A stretch of 64,000 bases of DNA, taken from positions 1 through 64,000 of the forward strand of contig NZ_CACVAO010000001.1 of assembly GCF_902726645.1 (NCBI RefSeq), read 5' to 3'. Each line of letters opens with the position of its first letter. The first letter of the stretch is position 1. This document shows positions 1 through 10,332 of the stretch, one piece after another. This DNA comes from Halobacillus ihumii. Its GTDB lineage: Bacteria > Bacillota > Bacilli > Bacillales > Halobacillaceae. A program made the translations under genes and the position numbers. The notes below the pieces were generated by a model. It did no database searches and had not been told where the DNA came from. It saw only the letters and a program-made list of their open reading frames with translations.

Positions 1-1
1 A

Positions 2-64
2 AGTAAAGAAGCACTTAAACGGACGAATGACCGTATCAACCAAATTGCTAAAAAATATGTTTAG
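2..64 (+). CDS. C-terminal end of an unidentified protein (partial)
   Basis: An open frame runs from the window edge to a TAG stop at 62-64 and encodes the last 20 residues of a Lys/Arg-rich helical tail ending AKKYV. It is directly followed by a strong terminator, which supports it being the real end of a gene. There is too little sequence to name the protein. Confidence 0.55.
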   Translation, partial: SKEALKRTNDRINQIAKKYV

Positions 65-92
65 GTCGCCATTCTTGGCGGCTTTTTCTTTT
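65..92 (+). terminator. Rho-independent terminator
   Basis: A 7-bp stem (GTCGCCA / TGGCGGC, one G-T pair) with a 4-nt loop is followed by TTTTTCTTTT. It starts one base after the stop codon of the upstream partial gene. Confidence 0.8.
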
Positions 93-116
93 ATCCTTAC
101 TTATGGCTTTTTGCAA

Positions 117-545
117 GAAGACCATTGGGCTACTTCACCGCAAGCAGGCAGTGTAGCCAGTCTTCAATGGGTGGAGCAGAATTTGCAAGAATTGCTCGAG
201 GTTGTCCCGAAAGATCACCTTCTATTAGGAATTCCTTTATACTCCCGGTTATGGGAGGAAAACAATGGGGAAGTAAGTTCTACTGCATTAACCATGGAAG
301 AGGCCGAACGCTGGGTGGAAGATAAAGGGTTAACACCTGAGTTAGATGAGTCAACGGGGCAGGAATATGTGCAGAAGACAATCGATGGTACGACCTATAA
401 AATGTGGCTGGAAAATGAAATATCTTTAAAGAAACGGATAAATCTCATGGAAAAATACCAATTAGCGGGAATTGCCTCATGGAGTATTTCCTTTGCTGAT
501 CGTGAGGCATGGGAATTTATAAATGAGCAACTACATGAAGAGTAA
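117..545 (+). pseudogene. GH18 (chitinase-like) family C-terminal remnant
   Basis: About 140 residues match the C-terminal half of Bacillus glycoside hydrolase family 18 proteins of the YaaH/YdhD/YkvQ type: an EDHW segment where family members have a YDEHW-like strand, then SPQAGSVASL, LLLGIPLYSRLW and a C-terminal GIASWSISF strand. The N-terminal half of the barrel, including the DxxDxDxE catalytic motif, is absent. The homologous part begins only about 25 bases after the previous gene's terminator and has no convincing start codon or ribosome-binding site. I read it as a deletion remnant. The open frame extends upstream to about 27 through the terminator, but those residues do not look like the family. 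Confidence 0.65.
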
Positions 546-576
546 GGCTGATTCATATGGCGAAAACCCTCGAAAT

Positions 577-602
577 GTTTTAGTTTATGGAAATGTGGGA
601 AG
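577..602 (+). promoter_or_regulatory. Possible sigma-B-type promoter for the OpuF transporter
   Basis: GTTTTA, 14 bases, then GGGAAG resembles the general-stress consensus GTTTAA-N12-15-GGGWAW with one mismatch per box. It lies about 40 bases before the transporter start. Stress control of compatible-solute uptake is known in Bacillus, but this call rests on a weak motif match. Confidence 0.25.
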
Positions 603-641
603 ATATAGTTGATGTTTTATAAAGAAAAGAGGGGGAAGGTC

Positions 642-1709
642 ATGATTACGTTTAAGGATGTGACGAAAACATATCCTGATGGCACCACTGCCATTAAATC
701 TATCCAACTAGAAGTGCAAGAAGGAGAATTATTAGTTCTGATTGGCCCAAGCGGATGTGGTAAAACAACGACAATGAAAATGGTCAATCGTTTAATAGAA
801 CCTACAGAAGGGTCCATTCACATACATAATCAGGATATTAGGGAGTATAGTATTCACGAGCTCCGCTGGAATATTGGTTATGTACTGCAAGAGATTGCTC
901 TGTTTCCGCACATGACGATTGAGGAGAATATTTCCGTCGTGCCTGAAATGAAGAAATGGAAGAAGAAAGCTTTATCAGATCGAATTGATGAGCTGCTTAA
1001 CATGGTAGGCTTAGATCCTGCTATTTATCGAAAACGTAAACCGAGTGAACTTTCCGGTGGACAACAGCAGCGTGTCGGCGTGTTACGTGCTCTAGCAGCG
1101 GATCCTGACATCATTTTGATGGACGAGCCGTTTAGTGCGCTCGATCCGATCAGCAGGGAACAGCTGCAGAAAGACATAAGACAATTGCAGCAGGAGATTA
1201 AAAAGACGATTATTTTTGTCACCCACGATATCGACGAAGCAATGGCGATCGGGGATCGTGTTTGTTTAATGAAGGAGGGAGAGATCGTTCAGCTTGACCA
1301 GCCTCAGAACTTAATTTTACACCCTGCTAACTCCTTTGTTGAGAACTTTATAGGTGAGAAGAAGTCCCCCTGGCAAACGGCTATTGATGTCATCATGGAT
1401 CAAACAGAGCCGCAGGTTTACACCGCAGACGACATAGCTGCAGGGAATATTCCACAAGAAGGGACCTTTGCGATAAAGTCTGACAATGGCCAGTTTATAT
1501 TTGGGCTCCATAATGGCGAAAAGGTAGAACTGCCACCGCTAAGTCATGATATGTCGCTGCGGGAAGCAACCCAAGTTTTTGAAGACGTAGACTACCCGCT
1601 TCTCCCTGTAGTCCAAAACGGAAAATTAATTGGAACACTCTCTTATAAAGATATAGTGCGTCACCTAAAGCAGCAAACAAAAACAGATAACGGGGTGATC
1701 CGCACATGA
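642..1709 (+). CDS. Compatible-solute ABC transporter ATP-binding subunit (OpuFA-like)
   Basis: ATPase of a glycine betaine/choline-type importer, 355 residues. Walker A GPSGCGKTT is at residues 35-43, the LSGGQQQR signature lies near residue 140, and Walker B ILMDEP with the usual H-loop (VTHD) follows. A C-terminal extension ends in a CBS-like segment (YPLLPVVQNGKLIGTLSYKD), as in OpuCA/ProV-type subunits, where it can sense ionic strength. I chose ATG 642 because GGGGGAAGG sits just before it; TTG 609 and ATG 612 upstream in the same frame have no such site. The stop overlaps the next start by 4 bp (ATGA), so the two are translationally coupled. Osmotic stress import is inferred from the family. 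Confidence 0.9.
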   Translation: MITFKDVTKTYPDGTTAIKSIQLEVQEGELLVLIGPSGCGKTTTMKMVNRLIEPTEGSIHIHNQDIREYSIHELRWNIGYVLQEIALFPHMTIEENISVVPEMKKWKKKALSDRIDELLNMVGLDPAIYRKRKPSELSGGQQQRVGVLRALAADPDIILMDEPFSALDPISREQLQKDIRQLQQEIKKTIIFVTHDIDEAMAIGDRVCLMKEGEIVQLDQPQNLILHPANSFVENFIGEKKSPWQTAIDVIMDQTEPQVYTADDIAAGNIPQEGTFAIKSDNGQFIFGLHNGEKVELPPLSHDMSLREATQVFEDVDYPLLPVVQNGKLIGTLSYKDIVRHLKQQTKTDNGVIRT

Positions 1710-3232
1710 ATACATTTATCGAAGTGTTCCAGCAAAGACAAGATGTTTTCTTTGGTAAAATTTGGGAGCATTTGCAGATTTCCATTATTGCCCTCGTTAT
1801 TGCTACTTTAATTTCGGTCCCGCTTGGCCTGTTGTTAACGAGAAATCAGCGTGTTGCTGAGCCAATTATAGGGGTAACAGCTATTATGCAGACGATCCCG
1901 AGCCTGGCTGTGCTCGCTTTCCTTATTCCATTTTTTGGAATAGGAAAAACCCCCGCTATCATTGCACTGACGGCATATGGGTTGTTACCGATCATCAGAA
2001 ATACGTACACAGGTATTAAAGAGGTCAGTCCGGCCTTAAAAGAAGCCGCTACCGGAATGGGCATGAGTTCGTTTAAACGGCTGTCAAAAGTTGAACTTCC
2101 GCTAGCTATGCCGGTTATTATGGCCGGAATTCGGACATCAATGGTATTAATTGTCGGGACAACGACCATCGCAGCACTCATCGGTGCTGGAGGATTAGGA
2201 GATCTGATTCTGCTCGGTCTTGACCGCGGCGGGGATATCAACTTAATCTTATTAGGAGCGATTCCAGCAGCGTTACTTGCCATCATTTTGGATTTTATTC
2301 TGCGTTTATTTGAACGAACATCAGCGAAATCAGGCTTTAGGTCGCTTGTAAGCCTACTTGTTATTGCAGCGTTAATTGCTGTTGGGCCTTTAGCCTTTGG
2401 CGGTAAAGTACAGAACGACCTTGTCATCGGGGGAAAGATTGGTTCTGAGCCTGCCATTTTAGCTAATATGTATAAATTATTAATTGAAGAAGAGACAGAT
2501 TTAAATGTCGGGTTACAGACGAATTTAGGGAAGACGGATTTGGTTTTTAGTGCCTTGCAAGAGGGAAGCATTGATATTTATCCTGAATTTACCGGAACAG
2601 CGCTCGTAACCTTATTAGGCAAACAAGCGAAAAGTAATGAACCCGAAGAAGTCTATCAGCAGGCTAAACAGGGTATGGCTGAAGAATTTAACATGGCATA
2701 TTTGAAACCAATGCAATTTAATAACACCTATGCAGTCGCTACAACTCAGGAATTGGCTGAACGTTATAACCTTGAAACCATAGGTGATCTGAAACCAATT
2801 GAAGATCAGATTACTGCTGGCTTTACTCTCGAATTTAAGGATAGGGAGGATGGTTATCAAGGCATGAAGGAAGTTTATAACCTTAATTTTGGAGAAGTGA
2901 TTACCATGGACCCAGGGTTAAGACAGGGCGCCATTTCCAGCGGGGAAGTAGACATTATCGATGCTTATGCTACAGCAGGGTATATGATTGAGCTAAACTT
3001 AAAGGTCTTAGATGATCCTAAGAATTTATTTCCGCCATATCAAGGTGCTCCTTTAATGAGGCAGGAAACACTCGATCAATATCCACAGCTTGCTGATGTT
3101 TTGAATCAGTTAGCTGGCAAGATTACCGGTGATCAGATGCGCCAAATGAACTATGAAGTAAGCTTTGAAGATCGTAACCCGGAAAAAGTGGCACGTGAAT
3201 ACCTTATCAGTGAAGGACTTTTGGAAGAATAA
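1706..3232 (+). CDS. Compatible-solute ABC transporter, fused permease and substrate-binding protein (OpuFB-like)
   Basis: A 508-residue fusion. Residues 1 to about 215 form an OpuCB/OpuCD-type permease with several hydrophobic segments and an EAA-like loop (EAATGMGMSSFKRLSKVELPLAMPVI). From about residue 235 (NDLVIGGKIGSEP) the protein is an OpuAC/OpuCC-type betaine-binding domain facing outside. This permease-binding protein fusion is the arrangement described for OpuF in some Bacillus species, as opposed to the four-gene OpuC system. With the overlapping ATPase gene it would make a complete two-gene importer. The substrate range (betaine, carnitine and others) cannot be read from the sequence. 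Confidence 0.9.
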   Translation: MNTFIEVFQQRQDVFFGKIWEHLQISIIALVIATLISVPLGLLLTRNQRVAEPIIGVTAIMQTIPSLAVLAFLIPFFGIGKTPAIIALTAYGLLPIIRNTYTGIKEVSPALKEAATGMGMSSFKRLSKVELPLAMPVIMAGIRTSMVLIVGTTTIAALIGAGGLGDLILLGLDRGGDINLILLGAIPAALLAIILDFILRLFERTSAKSGFRSLVSLLVIAALIAVGPLAFGGKVQNDLVIGGKIGSEPAILANMYKLLIEEETDLNVGLQTNLGKTDLVFSALQEGSIDIYPEFTGTALVTLLGKQAKSNEPEEVYQQAKQGMAEEFNMAYLKPMQFNNTYAVATTQELAERYNLETIGDLKPIEDQITAGFTLEFKDREDGYQGMKEVYNLNFGEVITMDPGLRQGAISSGEVDIIDAYATAGYMIELNLKVLDDPKNLFPPYQGAPLMRQETLDQYPQLADVLNQLAGKITGDQMRQMNYEVSFEDRNPEKVAREYLISEGLLEE

Positions 3233-3244
3233 GGAGGGTCAATC

Positions 3245-3661
3245 ATGGTTACAAATCCAGATCAAGAACAGATTCGAAACCTATTGCAGGAGTCCAAAAC
3301 GATCGCAGTTGTCGGGTTATCAGATAAACCCCATCGCACGTCTTACCAGGTTAGTGAGGCCATGCAGCGTGCTGGGTATAAAATTATACCAGTGAATCCT
3401 ACCATAGAGAATTCTCTAGGGGAAAAAGCCTACCAGCAATTAAGTGACGTAGAAGAACCAATTGATATCGTCAATGTGTTCAGAAGATCTGAATTCCTTC
3501 CAGGGATTGCAAAGGATGCAGCCCAAATGGATATTAAAGCTTTATGGGCTCAACAAGGGGTTATTCATCAGGAAGCTTATGAAATCCTTGAAGATCATCA
3601 TGGGATGGTCATAATGGATATGTGTATTAAAGTAGCTCATTCAATTTTAGCCGGCAAATGA
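3245..3661 (+). CDS. CoA-binding domain protein (YneT-like)
   Basis: A 138-residue cytoplasmic protein made of a single Rossmann-like CoA-binding domain: VVGLSDKPHRTSYQVSEAM near the N-terminus and INVF/VNVFR plus WAQQGV segments later, as in B. subtilis YneT. It starts at ATG 3245 with GGAGGG directly upstream, 12 bases after the OpuFB stop, and ends at a terminator. In B. subtilis yneT also lies next to the topoisomerase IV locus, so the neighbourhood is conserved even though plsY (yneS) is not found between them here. The biological role of the family is unsettled. Confidence 0.85.
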   Translation: MVTNPDQEQIRNLLQESKTIAVVGLSDKPHRTSYQVSEAMQRAGYKIIPVNPTIENSLGEKAYQQLSDVEEPIDIVNVFRRSEFLPGIAKDAAQMDIKALWAQQGVIHQEAYEILEDHHGMVIMDMCIKVAHSILAGK

Positions 3662-3673
3662 AAATTTTTAGGA

Positions 3674-3700
3674 AAATCCCTGCTGTAGCAGGGATTTTTT
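3674..3700 (+). terminator. Rho-independent terminator after the CoA-binding gene
   Basis: The stem AAATCCCTGC / GCAGGGATTT has a 4-nt loop and runs into a T tract. It separates the OpuF-yneT unit from parE. Confidence 0.85.
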
Positions 3701-3722
3701 GTGCAACTTTTGATAAATTTAT

Positions 3723-3750
3723 TTGCGTCTTAGAATAAAACCGCTACAAT
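3723..3750 (+). promoter_or_regulatory. Upstream sigma-A promoter candidate for parE
   Basis: TTGCGT, 16 bases, TACAAT. It lies about 185 bases upstream of parE and is probably secondary to the nearer promoter at 3865-3893. Confidence 0.4.
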
Positions 3751-3864
3751 ATAACAAGTGATGTATTTATAAAGATGTGCAAAAAGTTCTTGTGACGGTA
3801 CAAAACGTAACGTTCTAAGAAGACCTTTTCATACGGCAGCTTGTTGAACTTGATGCATATAACG

Positions 3865-3893
3865 TTTACACATGAGAACATTTGTTCTATTAT
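3865..3893 (+). promoter_or_regulatory. parE promoter with LexA (SOS) box in the spacer
   Basis: TTTACA at 3865-3870 and TATTAT at 3888-3893 are 17 bases apart. Between them GAACATTTGTTC (3876-3887) is a perfect match to the Gram-positive SOS core GAAC-N4-GTTC, so bound LexA would block RNA polymerase. I recall parEC being listed in the B. subtilis LexA regulon, which fits. Confidence 0.75.
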
Positions 3894-3917
3894 AGATTTA
3901 GATTGTGTCGTATTTAG

Positions 3918-5888
<1,971 letters not shown>

Positions 5889-5903
5889 AAGGGGGATTTT
5901 CTG

Positions 5904-8357
5904 TTGGCTGAGGCAGAAAAATTTTTAGATTTACCATTAGAAGAAGTATTAGGCGATCGTTTTGGCCGCTACAGTAAGTATATTATTCAAGAACGCGCAC
6001 TCCCTGATGCCCGCGATGGATTAAAGCCGGTTCAACGCCGAATTTTATACGCGATGCATCAAGAAAAGAATACACATGATAAGGCTTATCGGAAGTCTGC
6101 AAAAACCGTTGGTACAGTAATCGGAAACTATCACCCGCACGGAGACTCCTCTGTTTATGAGGCGATGGTTCGCCTTAGTCAGGAATGGAAAGTGCGTAAA
6201 TCGTTAATTGAAATGCATGGTAATAACGGAAGCGTGGATGGAGATCCACCCGCTGCCATGCGTTACACGGAGGCAAGGTTATCAAGTATATCTTCAGAAC
6301 TGCTTAGAGATATTGAAAAAGACACGGTGGAACACATACCAAACTTCGATGATACCATTCAAGAGCCGACTGTATTACCGGCTAAGTTTCCTAATTTGCT
6401 TGTCAACGGTTCTACAGGTATCTCGGCCGGTTACGCCACTGAAATCCCGCCGCATAACCTTGGGGAAGTTATTGATGCTGTGATTATGAAGATTGATAGA
6501 CCTGATGCTGGTTTGGATGCGTTAATGACAAAGCTAAAGGGACCTGATTTTCCAACTGGCGGCACCATTCAAGGGATGGAAGGCTTAAAGAAAGCTTACG
6601 AGACTGGTAAGGGTAAAATTGTCCTGCGTGGACGTGCAGCTATCCAGGCTGTGCGCGGCGGCCGTGAGCAAATTGTTATTGATGAAATCCCTTTTGAAGT
6701 AAACAAAGCTACGCTAGTGAAGAGGATGGATGAGCTTCGCATTGACCGGAAAGTAGAAGGTATTTCTGAAGTGCGTGATGAAACAGATCGTACTGGTATG
6801 AGGATTGTTATTGAACTTAAGAAAGATGCTAACAGTGAAGGGGTCCTCAATTACCTGTATAAACATACAGATCTGCAAATTACCTACAATTTTAATATGG
6901 TAGCCATCCATGATCGCACCCCTAAATTGATGAGCTTACCGCTAATGTTAGATGCTTACATTCAGCATCAGCGCGAAGTCGTGACACGTCAATCTTTGTA
7001 TGATTTGAATAAGGCAAAACGGCGTGCCCATATTGTAGAAGGCCTCATTAAAGCGATTTCGATTCTTGATGACGTAATTGCCACGATTCGAAGTTCGAAC
7101 GACAAACAAGATGCGAAAAAGCGATTAATTGCAGCCTATGATTTTACAGAAGAACAAGCTGAAGCCATCGTAACTTTGCAACTTTACCGATTAACTAATA
7201 CAGACATAACAGAGCTGCAAAAAGAGGCGGAGGAGCTTAGAAACCAAATCAGTTATTTAGAAAAATTGTTAGCGAGTGAACATGAACTTTTTAAAGTGAT
7301 CAAAGCAGATCTTCGAGCTATGAAGAAACAGTATAATGATAACCGCTTGACACAAATTGAAGAAAAGATACAAGAATTGAAGGTTGATCTTGAGGTAACT
7401 GTAGCAAGTGAAGATGTACTTGTTTCTGTTACAAAAGATGGCTATATTAAGCGGACAAGCTTACGATCTTATGCTGCCTCCAACGGCAAAGACTTTGCTA
7501 TTAAAGATGGAGATCATATACTCAGATTGTCTGAAGTTAACACGACAGATAATTTGCTGCTGTTTACGAATCTCGGGAAGTATTTATTTATCCCCGTGCA
7601 CAAGCTTCCAGACATTCGCTGGAAGGATCTCGGACAGCATATCGCGAATCTCGTTTCGATAGAGAAAGAAGAATATATTGTAGAAGCATTGCCAATCAGG
7701 GAATTTAAAGAAGACGAATACTTGGTTTTCTTTACGAAAAACGGAATGGTCAAGAAAAGTGAGCTCAGTTTATATCAAGCCCAGCGGCATTCCAAGCCAT
7801 TGGTTGCCGTTAACTTAAAAGGAGCAGATGAAGTTGTAGATGTTCATGTCACTTCAGGGGATGCTCATTTGTTCATTGCTTCAAACAAGGCTTATGGACT
7901 CTGGTATCATGAGGAAGAAGTAAACGCTGTCGGCCAGCGGGCAGCAGGTGTGAAAGCTATCCAGCTAAAAGAAGGCGAACACGTAGTTTCTGGACAAGCG
8001 TTTGAAGCCGCGCAAGACCCGTCTGTCGTCATCACCACCCATCGAGCTGCAGTCAAACGAATGCGGTTGAAGGAATTTGAGCAAACCACAAGAGCAAAAC
8101 GTGGCGTCATCATGTTGAGGGAGCTGAAAAAAAACCCGCATCGACTCATTGATTTACATGTCGTTTCAGCTCAGGATAAACTCGTCATAAAAACAGAAAA
8201 TGAAAAATTGATTACAGTAAATCCTATGGACTTTAAGGCCAATGATCGTTACAGCAATGGATCGTATGTGTTAGACACGGAGCACAACGGTCAAGTAATA
8301 GAGGCCTGGATCCAGCCAGAATATGAAAGTCCTTTTGCTGCTGAAGACGAAAAGTAG
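5904..8357 (+). CDS. parC: DNA topoisomerase IV subunit A
   Basis: DNA-cleaving subunit of topoisomerase IV, 817 residues. The winged-helix region contains the [14 protein letters not shown] segment equivalent to the quinolone-resistance region, with wild-type-like Ser and Glu. The catalytic tyrosine is Y121 in [11 protein letters not shown] coiled-coil stretch around residues 420-480 precedes a C-terminal beta-pinwheel of six repeats. The start is TTG 5904 after GGGGGA. Transcription should come from the parE promoter. Its native terminator has been disturbed by an insertion element beginning 30 bases downstream. Confidence 0.97.
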   Translation: MAEAEKFLDLPLEEVLGDRFGRYSKYIIQERALPDARDGLKPVQRRILYAMHQEKNTHDKAYRKSAKTVGTVIGNYHPHGDSSVYEAMVRLSQEWKVRKSLIEMHGNNGSVDGDPPAAMRYTEARLSSISSELLRDIEKDTVEHIPNFDDTIQEPTVLPAKFPNLLVNGSTGISAGYATEIPPHNLGEVIDAVIMKIDRPDAGLDALMTKLKGPDFPTGGTIQGMEGLKKAYETGKGKIVLRGRAAIQAVRGGREQIVIDEIPFEVNKATLVKRMDELRIDRKVEGISEVRDETDRTGMRIVIELKKDANSEGVLNYLYKHTDLQITYNFNMVAIHDRTPKLMSLPLMLDAYIQHQREVVTRQSLYDLNKAKRRAHIVEGLIKAISILDDVIATIRSSNDKQDAKKRLIAAYDFTEEQAEAIVTLQLYRLTNTDITELQKEAEELRNQISYLEKLLASEHELFKVIKADLRAMKKQYNDNRLTQIEEKIQELKVDLEVTVASEDVLVSVTKDGYIKRTSLRSYAASNGKDFAIKDGDHILRLSEVNTTDNLLLFTNLGKYLFIPVHKLPDIRWKDLGQHIANLVSIEKEEYIVEALPIREFKEDEYLVFFTKNGMVKKSELSLYQAQRHSKPLVAVNLKGADEVVDVHVTSGDAHLFIASNKAYGLWYHEEEVNAVGQRAAGVKAIQLKEGEHVVSGQAFEAAQDPSVVITTHRAAVKRMRLKEFEQTTRAKRGVIMLRELKKNPHRLIDLHVVSAQDKLVIKTENEKLITVNPMDFKANDRYSNGSYVLDTEHNGQVIEAWIQPEYESPFAAEDEK

Positions 8358-8362
8358 CTGCC

Positions 8363-8387
8363 AGCCCTTCTCTAGCGGAGAAGGGCT
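8363..8387 (+). repeat. Left copy of the parC terminator hairpin (25-bp direct repeat flanking the IS)
   Basis: A 25-bp palindromic hairpin (AGCCCTTCTC..., 9-bp stem) is repeated exactly at 9511-9535. It lies just after the parC stop and lacks the T run that follows the right copy. I interpret the pair as a target-site duplication around the element. Confidence 0.8.
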
Positions 8388-8423
8388 CAGGCTGTCGAGA
8401 AAGTCTCGACAGCCTGATTTTTT
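8388..8423 (+). terminator. IS left-end hairpin followed by T run
   Basis: A perfect 13-bp stem with a 3-nt loop (8388-8416) is followed by ATTTTTT. It can replace the parC terminator whose T tract was separated by the insertion. Confidence 0.7.
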
Positions 8424-8494
8424 CTGATTTCTTTTATTTTTCACCGCTCTCATTTGTTATCCTATTGATAAGAATCTATTTAGGCGGTGATCTT

Positions 8495-9306
8495 TTGTTT
8501 CAGTCAAGAAAAGAACGACAAAATGAAATGGAAATCGTAACGATTGAAGAGCTTGTCCCGGAAAATCACTTACTCCGTAAGATTGACCAATACATAGATT
8601 TCTCCTTTATCCCCGAAAAAGTACGTCCCTTCTATTCTGAAGATAATGGTCGTCCATCTCTGGATCCCCTTGTATTATTCAAAATGATGTTCATCGGTTA
8701 TTTTTATGGCATACGTTCCGAACGTGAGTTAGAACGACAAATTCAGACCAATGTGGCTTACCGATGGTTCTTGGGGTTGAACTTAACGGACGCTGTCCCT
8801 CATCATTCGACGATCAGCTGGAATCGCAGAACACGTTTTAAGGAGACCAATATCTTTCAAGAGGTCTTTGATGAAATCGTGCTTCAGGCCATGAACCACC
8901 GCATGGTGGCAGGGCGTGTGCTTTTCACAGATTCGACTCATTTGAAAGCGAACGCCAATAAGAAAAAGTTCTCCAAACAAGAAGTTCACGTAGAAACAGC
9001 TGACTATATCGAAGAGTTGAATGAAGCTGTCCTTCAGGATCGGGTGGATCACGGAAAAAAGCCCCTCAAAGAAAAAGAGGAGGTGAAGAAAACCAAAGAA
9101 GTTAAAATCAGTGATACCGATCCGGAAAGTGGATCTACCGTATGAGAAAAGAGAAAGTCGAGCGTAGCTTCGCAGATTCAAAAGAACTGCATGGGCTGCG
9201 TTATTGCCGCTTGCGTGGAAAAGAGAAAGTGAAGGAACAGGCGCTGATGACGGCTGCCTGTCAGAACATGAAAAAGATTGTCCTCCATCTAGCCAGGGTG
9301 AGCTAG
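8495..9306 (+). pseudogene. IS1182-family transposase, internally deleted
   Basis: Residues from TTG 8495 ([64 protein letters not shown]) are the N-terminal part of an IS1182-type DDE transposase. After DPESG near 9130 the frame breaks and, in the +1 frame, the extreme C-terminus follows ([19 protein letters not shown]...[12 protein letters not shown], ending TAG 9304-9306). Family members are about 450-550 residues; roughly 200 residues in the middle are missing, including part of the catalytic core. A TTG at 8465 lies upstream in frame, but AGGCGGTGAT precedes 8495. The gene is dead unless a full copy elsewhere acts on its ends. Confidence 0.85.
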
Positions 9307-9343
9307 GCGAAGGAGAGTCTTTTTCTATCTTAAAGAAATTCCA

Positions 9344-9459
9344 AGGAGCGAGGCCCCTTCCACTCCTGCGGAAGAACGAGTGAGCCGAGATCGCCGAGCG
9401 TGGGTTTCGCGAGGAAGCTCGGGCGCTCGTCCGCGGAAAGGGAAGGGGCTTTCGCTCCT
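9344..9459 (+). repeat. GC-rich 116-bp imperfect palindrome inside the IS
   Basis: The ends AGGAGCGAGGCCCCTTCC and GGAAGGGGCTTTCGCTCCT are complementary apart from one small gap or mismatch, and further pairing continues inward (CCGCGG, CGAGC/GCTCG). It is noticeably richer in G+C than the neighbouring genes. It lies between the transposase remnant and the right end. Similar palindromic repeats are, from memory, scattered through many Bacillaceae genomes. Confidence 0.7.
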
Positions 9460-9510
9460 GGCGGCAAGAAAAAAAGCTTGTAGAAAAACACGGGGTTTCT
9501 CTACAAGCTG

Positions 9511-9540
9511 AGCCCTTCTCTAGCGGAGAAGGGCTTTTTA
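9511..9540 (+). terminator. Right copy of the duplicated hairpin, with T run (original parC terminator)
   Basis: This 25-bp hairpin is identical to 8363-8387 and is followed here by TTTTTA. This is what the parC terminator must have looked like before the insertion. Confidence 0.8.
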
Positions 9541-9629
9541 TATTCCCGGATTTTAGAAGTTTTTATAATATTGTTTTTTCTGAAAAATATGATAAACTGA
9601 ATGTATATTCACAAATGAGGGGATGGTGT

Positions 9630-10262
9630 ATGGCTAAATTACGGGATACAATCATAGAAACGTCTCTCATTTTATTTGAGCAAAATGGCTTTCATGGTGT
9701 AACAGTCAATCAAATTGTAAAGGCGTCCCATACGTCAAAGGGAGGATTTTATCACCATTTCAAGTCTAAGGACGAACTTCTTTTTGTCATCCATGACACT
9801 TTTATTACATACGTTCTGAAAGAAGCAAAAGCAGCCAACCAAACACATGCTTCACCTGTTGACAAGATCCAATCGATCGTTCGGGCTTTCGTAAAAGTAT
9901 TTGACCTATATAAACCGCATATTTCCGTTTTTTATCAGGAAAATCTTTATTTGAAGCCGAAATATGAGGATCAAATCAAGCAGAAACGCGATCAATTTAA
10001 GCAAATGGTGCTGCGGGTGGTAGAAGAAGGACAGCAGCTCGGTTATTTTCGCAAAGAATTACCAGCGATAATTACCAGCATGGCAATTTTAGGAATGGTG
10101 AACTGGATTTACAAGTGGTATAAGGAAGATGGTGATTACAGCATTGAGCAGATTGCCGATGTTTATGTGGATATAATTCTTCACGCATTGTTGCCTGCTG
10201 CAGAGGAGGAAGAATATCGACAAACCATGTTACAGGTTCCTTTTTTTTACTCTGCAAAGTAA
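9630..10262 (+). CDS. TetR-family regulator of the acyl-CoA degradation operon
   Basis: A 210-residue DNA-binding repressor. The N-terminal helix-turn-helix (GFHGVTVNQIVKASHTSKGGFYHHFKSKDELL, residues about 20-50) is typical TetR; the C-terminal helical domain would bind an acyl-CoA-like ligand. ATG 9630 is preferred over 9615 because GAGGGG lies 7-12 bases upstream of it. It sits 70 bases ahead of the operon with the same orientation, and a TetR-type palindrome lies in that gap, so local and possibly autoregulatory control is likely. The ligand is inferred from context only. Confidence 0.85.
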   Translation: MAKLRDTIIETSLILFEQNGFHGVTVNQIVKASHTSKGGFYHHFKSKDELLFVIHDTFITYVLKEAKAANQTHASPVDKIQSIVRAFVKVFDLYKPHISVFYQENLYLKPKYEDQIKQKRDQFKQMVLRVVEEGQQLGYFRKELPAIITSMAILGMVNWIYKWYKEDGDYSIEQIADVYVDIILHALLPAAEEEEYRQTMLQVPFFYSAK

Positions 10263-10271
10263 ACGCTTACA
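10258..10271 (+). promoter_or_regulatory. cre-like site (CcpA) before the acyl-CoA dehydrogenase gene
   Basis: AGTAAACGCTTACA matches the catabolite-responsive consensus TGTAARCGYTTACA at all positions but the first. It overlaps the tetR stop codon and the proposed -35 region (CTTACA at 10266, then TAATAC at 10288 after 16 bases). Catabolite repression of a degradation operon is expected. Confidence 0.6.
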
Positions 10272-10293
10272 GGATTATTTTTTTGGCTAATAC

Positions 10294-10311
10294 AGACCAA
10301 CTGGTCGGTCT
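10294..10311 (+). promoter_or_regulatory. TetR-type operator
   Basis: AGACCAACTGGTCGGTCT is an 18-bp imperfect palindrome (14 of 18 positions symmetrical) placed just downstream of the proposed -10. The upstream tetR gene product is the obvious candidate to bind it. Confidence 0.6.
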
Positions 10312-10332
10312 TTCACATTAAGGAGGAGCATT

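Larger units (their letters stand above)
8388..9510 (+). mobile_element. Defective IS1182-family insertion sequence
   Basis: A 1,123-bp element bounded by imperfect terminal inverted repeats: CAGGCTGTCGAGAAA at the left and CAGCTTGTAGAGAAA (read inward) at the right, 12 of 15 identical. Each end is itself a hairpin. It is flanked by an exact 25-bp duplication of the parC terminator hairpin. The transposase inside has lost its middle and can no longer be active. Variable-length duplications and preference for palindromic targets are known for the IS1182 family; assignment to the family rests on the protein. Confidence 0.8.

Noticed and set aside
1846..2571. 241-residue minus-strand frame inside the OpuFB gene
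   Set aside because: Shadow of the real gene; Ser/Ile/Pro-rich without domain features.
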